Of a stretch of 27,603 nt of DNA, positions 24,431 through 27,603 are shown piece after piece (positions within the stretch are counted from its first letter, which is position 1; each line of letters starts with the position of its first letter). The position numbers and the translations under genes were made by a program. Origin of the DNA: UBA9865 sp035647835 (GTDB taxonomy: Bacteria; Bacillota; Dethiobacteria; Dethiobacterales; Dethiobacteraceae); contig DASRMS010000208.1 in the NCBI GenBank assembly GCA_035647835.1, forward strand, positions 1-27,603. Reading direction: 5' to 3'. The notes beneath the pieces are model-generated. The model saw nothing but the letters and a program-made list of their open reading frames with translations. It was not told the DNA's origin and did no database searches.

Positions 24431-24451
24431 CGCGACGATCACGCGACGATC
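24431..24451 (+). repeat. Tandem 10-bp repeat in the pyrG leader
   Basis: CGCGACGATC occurs twice, at 24431-24440 and 24442-24451, with one base between. The same stretch can form CGATC/GATCG (24436-24440 with 24448-24452). It is a GC-rich patch in an otherwise AT-rich leader, 30 bp before the start codon. Confidence 0.6.
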
Positions 24452-24480
24452 GGATGGGGAAAGGGTGAACAGATAAAATC

Positions 24481-26094
24481 ATGGGCACAAAGTATATCTT
24501 TGTTACCGGTGGCGTGGTGTCTTCTTTGGGGAAGGGCATTACGGCTGCCTCATTGGGGTGTTTGCTGAAAAGCAGAGGCCTCAAGGTAACAATCCAGAAA
24601 TTTGATCCGTATATTAACTTCGATCCGGGCACCATGAGTCCTTACCAGCATGGCGAAGTATTTGTCACAGATGACGGGGCCGAATCTGATTTGGACCTTG
24701 GTCACTACGAACGCTTCATCGACATAAACTTAAACAAAAGCTCTAACGTCACCACAGGAAAGATTTACTGGTCTGTAATCAGTAAAGAAAGAAAAGGTGA
24801 CTTTTTAGGCGGTACTATTCAGGTAATTCCACACATCACCAATGAAATTAAAGCCCGTATTGAACGTGCTGCACAACATACTGATGTTGATGTGGTGATT
24901 ACTGAAATTGGCGGTACGGTTGGTGATATAGAAAGCCTACCCTTTTTAGAAGCAATCCGGCAGTGGAAAAGTGATGTCGGCCGTGAAAATGTGATGTATA
25001 TTCACGTCACCTTAATTCCTTACTTAACTAAATCGGGTGAATTAAAAACTAAACCAACGCAGCATTCTGTTAAGGAATTGCGTTCGATTGGTATTCAACC
25101 AGACATTATTGTTTGTCGCACAGAAAGACCTTTGACCCAAGAGCTGAAAGATAAAATTGCCCTCTTTTGCGATATTACTCCCGGTGGCGTGATTGAAAAC
25201 AATGATGCTGATTCAATTTATGAAGTGCCGCTGCTGCTGCATAAAGAAGGTATGGACGAAATAGTTGTAAAGCAGCTGGGTTTAGATGATGTAAACTGTG
25301 ATTTAAGCGACTGGAAGCATTTAGTGCAGCGGATTAAAAATCTAGAGCAGCGAGTGACAATTGGTTTAGTCGGCAAATATGTTTCCCTCCGTGACGCCTA
25401 CTTGAGTGTAGCAGAAGCTCTGACTCATGGCGGTTATGAAAACAACTGTGAGGTAGAGATTCGCTGGATCCAGGCAGAAGATGTGGAGGAACAGGGAGCG
25501 GCAGCTTTGTTAGCTGATGTAGATGGGATTATCGTACCCGGTGGTTTTGGCGATCGTGGGATTGAAGGCAAAATTGCGGCTACCAGCTATGCGCGTGAGC
25601 AGAAAATACCCTATTTGGGGATCTGTTTAGGCATGCATTGTGCCACCATTGAGTTTGCTCGCCATGTCTGCCACTGGGAGGATGCGCATACTACCGAAAT
25701 TAACCCAGAGACAACACATCCTGTCATTGATTTGCTACCCGAGCAAAAGGAGATTGAAGATCTAGGCGGTACGATGCGTTTAGGACTTTATCCCTGTAAG
25801 CTTACAGCGGAGACCAAGGCCGCACAAGCCTATGGCGAAGAACTCATTTATGAACGTCACCGCCACCGTTATGAACTTAATAATCATTTTCGCGAACGCC
25901 TGGCACAAAATGGCTTGGTGATGAGTGGAATTTCTCCTGATGATCATTTAGTGGAAATGATTGAGCTAGCCGATCATCCTTGGTTTGTCGCCACCCAATT
26001 TCATCCCGAATTTAAATCCAGACCTAATCGTGCCCATCCGCTATTTCGCGATTTAATCAAGGCTGCCTTACAGTATCATGTGAACAAAAAATAA
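24481..26094 (+). CDS. pyrG: CTP synthase
   Basis: 537 residues. The N-terminal synthetase domain begins MGTKYIFVTGGVVSSLGKG, with the P-loop-like region and DPYINFDPGTMSPYQHGEVFV. The C-terminal class I glutamine amidotransferase domain has the nucleophile C382 in LGICLGMH and H508/E510 in FHPEF. The enzyme makes CTP from UTP, ATP and glutamine. One position is unusual: the residue after GICLGM is His (386) where most relatives have Gln, and it is followed by Cys (387). The ribosome site (AAAGGGTGA) is somewhat far from the ATG. The order pyrG - spo0F - fba matches Bacillus, here with a ferredoxin gene and a small ORF inserted. Confidence 0.97.
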   Translation: MGTKYIFVTGGVVSSLGKGITAASLGCLLKSRGLKVTIQKFDPYINFDPGTMSPYQHGEVFVTDDGAESDLDLGHYERFIDINLNKSSNVTTGKIYWSVISKERKGDFLGGTIQVIPHITNEIKARIERAAQHTDVDVVITEIGGTVGDIESLPFLEAIRQWKSDVGRENVMYIHVTLIPYLTKSGELKTKPTQHSVKELRSIGIQPDIIVCRTERPLTQELKDKIALFCDITPGGVIENNDADSIYEVPLLLHKEGMDEIVVKQLGLDDVNCDLSDWKHLVQRIKNLEQRVTIGLVGKYVSLRDAYLSVAEALTHGGYENNCEVEIRWIQAEDVEEQGAAALLADVDGIIVPGGFGDRGIEGKIAATSYAREQKIPYLGICLGMHCATIEFARHVCHWEDAHTTEINPETTHPVIDLLPEQKEIEDLGGTMRLGLYPCKLTAETKAAQAYGEELIYERHRHRYELNNHFRERLAQNGLVMSGISPDDHLVEMIELADHPWFVATQFHPEFKSRPNRAHPLFRDLIKAALQYHVNKK

Positions 26095-26126
26095 AATAAT
26101 GTCAAATACAGTTGTAATATTAGTGG

Positions 26127-26154
26127 TTGTGTGGTAAAAAGATTAGTGTATAAC
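26127..26154 (+). promoter_or_regulatory. Possible promoter for the ferredoxin gene
   Basis: TTGTGT (26127-26132), a 16-base spacer and TATAAC (26149-26154), close to the ATG at 26177. The -35 is poor. No terminator lies between pyrG and this site, so read-through from pyrG is also possible. Confidence 0.35.
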
Positions 26155-26176
26155 TAGTATGAAAGGAAGTGTCCAG

Positions 26177-26353
26177 ATGGCTCATGTAATTAATGATGAA
26201 TGTATTTCTTGCGGTTCTTGCGAACCTGAATGTCCTGTTGATGCAATTTCTGAAGGTGCTGAAAAATACCATATTGATCCAGAACTATGTATTGATTGTG
26301 GTGCCTGTGCAGAAGTTTGTCCAGTGGAAGCTATTCATCCGGACGAGGAATAG
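26177..26353 (+). CDS. 2[4Fe-4S] ferredoxin, clostridial type
   Basis: 58 residues, the classic size. Two cluster motifs are complete: C9-C12-C15-C19 with a following Pro, and C38-C41-C44-C48 with a following Pro. Each CxxCxxC set supplies three ligands to one cluster and its distant Cys to the other. It is a small acidic cytoplasmic electron carrier for low-potential reactions such as pyruvate:ferredoxin oxidoreductase or hydrogenase, which fits an anaerobe. The start is ATG at 26177 with AAAGGAAGTG about 7 bases upstream; the in-frame ATG at 26159 overlaps that ribosome site and is rejected. A strong terminator follows, so it is likely expressed alone or at the end of a pyrG transcript. Confidence 0.95.
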   Translation: MAHVINDECISCGSCEPECPVDAISEGAEKYHIDPELCIDCGACAEVCPVEAIHPDEE

Positions 26354-26376
26354 TCATTTGCATTTTAGTGTGAACG

Positions 26377-26411
26377 AAAAGCGTGCTGTAGGTCGACAAG
26401 CACGCTTTTTT
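26377..26411 (+). terminator. Rho-independent terminator of the ferredoxin gene
   Basis: AAAAGCGTGCT (26377-26387) pairs perfectly with AGCACGCTTTT (26399-26409) over an 11-nt loop and runs into a T tract. Confidence 0.9.
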
Positions 26412-26488
26412 GCTTTTTTGACCTTCGTCTCTTTTGCATAATGCTGATCTAAAGAGGAAAAAGTAGCACTGAGTCATAAGCATACGCA

Positions 26489-26497
26489 AAAGGAGGT
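26489..26497 (+). promoter_or_regulatory. Near-ideal ribosome binding site of the small ORF
   Basis: AAAGGAGGT matches the 16S rRNA anti-Shine-Dalgarno sequence over its full length and sits 7 bases from the ATG at 26504 (counted from GGAGG). It is among the strongest such sites in the window and is the main evidence that the short frame is translated. Confidence 0.75.
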
Positions 26498-26503
26498 CTA
26501 GCT

Positions 26504-26596
26504 ATGTTCTTCCGCATCCGTAAATCACGTACGCGTCGCATGTTAGATTGGTTCTCCTCTGTTTTTGCCGGTGTGCGTCGTTGGTTCTCAAAGTAG
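26504..26596 (+). CDS. Small cationic amphipathic peptide (30 residues), unknown function
   Basis: ATG to TAG, 30 codons, behind an almost perfect Shine-Dalgarno sequence. The peptide starts MFFRIRKSRTRR and continues MLDWFSSVFAGVRRWFSK. It has nine Lys/Arg against one Asp, three Trp/Phe-rich clusters and no Cys. Residues 13-29 would make an amphipathic helix with M13, L14, F17, V20/F21, V24 and F28 on one side. That pattern suggests a peptide that lies on a membrane surface, comparable in kind to SpoVM (26 residues) or to modulin-like peptides, but I see no sequence homology to either. It sits between the ferredoxin terminator and the sigma-H promoter of spo0F. No good sigma-A promoter precedes it: TTGACC and CATAAT are only 13 bases apart. 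The function is unknown. Confidence 0.6.
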   Translation: MFFRIRKSRTRRMLDWFSSVFAGVRRWFSK

Positions 26597-26630
26597 AGTA
26601 TTTGCCGTTTTTACAAAAGATTGTCAGCAA

Positions 26631-26659
26631 GCAGGATTCTACTTCCCTAGAGAGAATAT
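26631..26659 (+). promoter_or_regulatory. Sigma-H-type promoter of spo0F
   Basis: The -35 GCAGGATTC (26631-26639) fits RnAGGAwWW in 8 of 9 positions. An 11-base spacer follows, then -10 AGAGAATAT (26651-26659), which fits RnnGAATww completely. It lies 36 bp before the spo0F start. In Bacillus, spo0F is transcribed from a sigma-H promoter at the onset of sporulation, so sequence and context agree. Confidence 0.7.
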
Positions 26660-26694
26660 ATCCATAAGATGGATAAGAATGAGAGGTAGAAAGT

Positions 26695-27066
26695 GTGTCT
26701 GCTACAATCATGGTCGTTGATGATCGAGTTGGTATTCGAAAATTATTACAGGAAGTTTTACAGAGTGCCGGTTATGATGTCATTACGGCAGCTAGTGGGG
26801 ATGAAGCTGTTGTTTTAGTACAGCAGAACTCGATTGATTTAGTCCTACTCGACATGAAAATGTCGGGCATTGATGGTTTGGATACCTTAACTCTCATTAA
26901 AAAAGTTGCACCACAAATTATCGTACTGATCATGACAGCTTATGAGGAATTAGAAGTGTTGAAAGAAGCGCACCGCCGCGGGGCTGCTGATTGTATTTCC
27001 AAGCCATTTGATATTGAAGAACTTAAAGCTACCATAGCTAGACAGCTACGTGCGGTAAGCGCCTAA
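26695..27066 (+). CDS. spo0F: Sporulation response regulator Spo0F (single receiver domain)
   Basis: 123 residues, a receiver domain with no output domain. The acidic pocket is D9/D10 in VVDDRVGIRKLL, the phospho-acceptor is D53 in LLDMKMSGIDG, and T81 (IMTAYEEL) and K103 (SKPFDIEEL) complete the site. VDDxxGIRxLLxEV, DLVLLDMK, IMTAY and KPFDI(D/E)E are shared with Bacillus Spo0F. In the phosphorelay it accepts phosphate from sensor kinases and passes it to Spo0B and then Spo0A. Many Clostridia lack the relay, so either a relay exists here or the protein has another receiver-only role; no kinase or spo0B lies in the window. The GTG start at 26695 has GAGAGG upstream. The fba gene follows, as in Bacillus. 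Confidence 0.9.
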   Translation: MSATIMVVDDRVGIRKLLQEVLQSAGYDVITAASGDEAVVLVQQNSIDLVLLDMKMSGIDGLDTLTLIKKVAPQIIVLIMTAYEELEVLKEAHRRGAADCISKPFDIEELKATIARQLRAVSA

Positions 27067-27093
27067 ATCTAAATAAAAATTCAACTGTTATCT

Positions 27094-27127
27094 GGCTGTT
27101 AATACTGCTCAGCAGCATTAAACAGCC
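27094..27127 (+). terminator. Long imperfect hairpin between spo0F and fba (possible terminator)
   Basis: GGCTGTTAATACTGCT at 27094 pairs with AGCAGCATTAAACAGCC ending at 27127, apart from one bulge and one mismatch. It is followed by TCTTT and then by the fba ribosome site, so it is either a weak terminator or a structure tuning fba. Confidence 0.45.
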
Positions 27128-27151
27128 TCTTTAAGGAGGAAGCATAACAAA

Positions 27152-27603
27152 ATGCCATTTGTCACCCTGAAAGAAGTACTCACAGCAGCAAAACTAGGTA
27201 ATTATGCCGTCGGTGCCTTTAATACTAATAACATGGAAATAGTCCAGGCGATTGTGGAAGCTGCCGAAGAAGAAAAATCACCAGTAATTTTACAAGCTAG
27301 TCAAGGTGCCCTTAAATATGCGGGCATTCGCTACATCACAGCCATGGTGCAGGCGGCAGTTGCTTCCAGTACTGTGCCCATTGTCTTACATCTGGATCAC
27401 GGTACCAGCTTCGAACAGACCATGCTCTGTCTTAAACATGGTTTTACGTCAGTGATGTTCGACGGTTCTAAATACTCCCTAGCAGAAAATATTGCCTTAA
27501 CCCGCAGAGTGGCTGAGGTGGCACATGCCATGGGTGCTTCGATTGAGGGGGAACTTGGCAAAATTGGTGGCACGGAAGACGATATTTCTGTGGATGAACG
27601 TGA
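27152..27603 (+). CDS. fba: Fructose-bisphosphate aldolase, class II (5' part, runs off window)
   Basis: ATG at 27152 is preceded by AAGGAGGA and opens a frame without stop to the window end, 150 codons. It begins MPFVTLKEVLTAAKLGNYAV and continues GAFNTNNMEIVQAIVEAAEE. VPIVLHLDHG holds the zinc-binding histidine and the catalytic aspartate region, GFTSVMFDGSKYSL is the usual following strand, and EGELGKIGGTEDD carries a further zinc-site glutamate. These mark the zinc-dependent class II aldolases that cleave fructose-1,6-bisphosphate in glycolysis and make it in gluconeogenesis. A tagatose-bisphosphate aldolase cannot be excluded from the N-terminal part, but the position after spo0F matches Bacillus fbaA. 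The C-terminal half lies outside the window. Confidence 0.94.
   Translation, partial: MPFVTLKEVLTAAKLGNYAVGAFNTNNMEIVQAIVEAAEEEKSPVILQASQGALKYAGIRYITAMVQAAVASSTVPIVLHLDHGTSFEQTMLCLKHGFTSVMFDGSKYSLAENIALTRRVAEVAHAMGASIEGELGKIGGTEDDISVDER

Noticed and set aside
26418..26442. TTGACC and CATAAT as a sigma-A promoter for the small ORF
   Set aside because: The spacer is only 13 bases, too short for sigma-A; no alternative sporulation-sigma site matched well enough to call.
26502..26711. Minus-strand frame overlapping the small ORF and the spo0F promoter
   Set aside because: No ribosome site, and it would cover a clear sigma-H promoter; treated as a shadow frame.

Overview
The window reads as chromosomal DNA of an anaerobic, endospore-forming Firmicute of the Clostridia. 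This rests on a clear Spo0F with a sigma-H-type promoter, a clostridial 2[4Fe-4S] ferredoxin, a CshA-type helicase, strong AAGGAGG ribosome sites and many GTG/TTG starts. Two stretches keep Bacillus-like gene order: penicillin-binding protein / speE / speB, and pyrG / spo0F / fba. I cannot name a genus from the sequence alone.

Layout. 1-198 (minus) is the 5'-truncated remnant of a uroporphyrinogen-decarboxylase (URO-D)-family gene. 405-602 is a cold-shock protein with its own promoter and terminator. 791-2185 is a COG2509-type FAD-dependent dehydrogenase, also a closed unit. 2338-3264 is a ketopantoate reductase. 3455-6176 pairs a phosphoglycerate-mutase-like enzyme, probably a homoserine kinase, with threonine synthase 1 bp downstream. 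6214-7905 is an M3 oligoendopeptidase and 7952-9376 a CshA-type RNA helicase. 9590-13046 holds two secreted cell-surface proteins: a beta-repeat/Ig-like protein and an SH3b-glucosaminidase. 13278-13796 is a cyclophilin. 13926-16252 is a cysteine desulfurase overlapping thiI, a tRNA-thiolation pair. On the minus strand, serC and aspC (18634 down to 16314) form an operon that meets thiI at a bidirectional terminator. 18832-19446 is a metallo-beta-lactamase-fold hydrolase, followed by a repeat-rich 247-bp intergenic region. 19694-21895 (minus) is a class A penicillin-binding protein.

Divergent from the PBP, 22089-24262 is a compact polyamine operon: pyruvoyl-dependent arginine decarboxylase, spermidine synthase and agmatinase. 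It gives arginine to agmatine to putrescine to spermidine, except that the source of decarboxylated SAM is outside the window. 24481-26094 is pyrG, 26177-26353 a ferredoxin, and 26504-26596 a 30-residue cationic amphipathic small ORF with a near-ideal ribosome site. 26695-27066 is spo0F behind a sigma-H promoter, and 27152 to the window end is the start of a class II fructose-bisphosphate aldolase.

Most of the window is housekeeping. The most unusual items are the small ORF beside spo0F, the probable non-orthologous homoserine kinase, the repeat-bearing secreted pair, the dispersed GC-rich hairpin repeats and the URO-D remnant. Apart from the remnant region before cspA, no gene-free stretch exceeds about 300 bases. 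The larger gaps (199-404, 3265-3454, 9377-9589, 13047-13277, 19447-19693, 24263-24480 and 26354-26694) are covered by the site entries.
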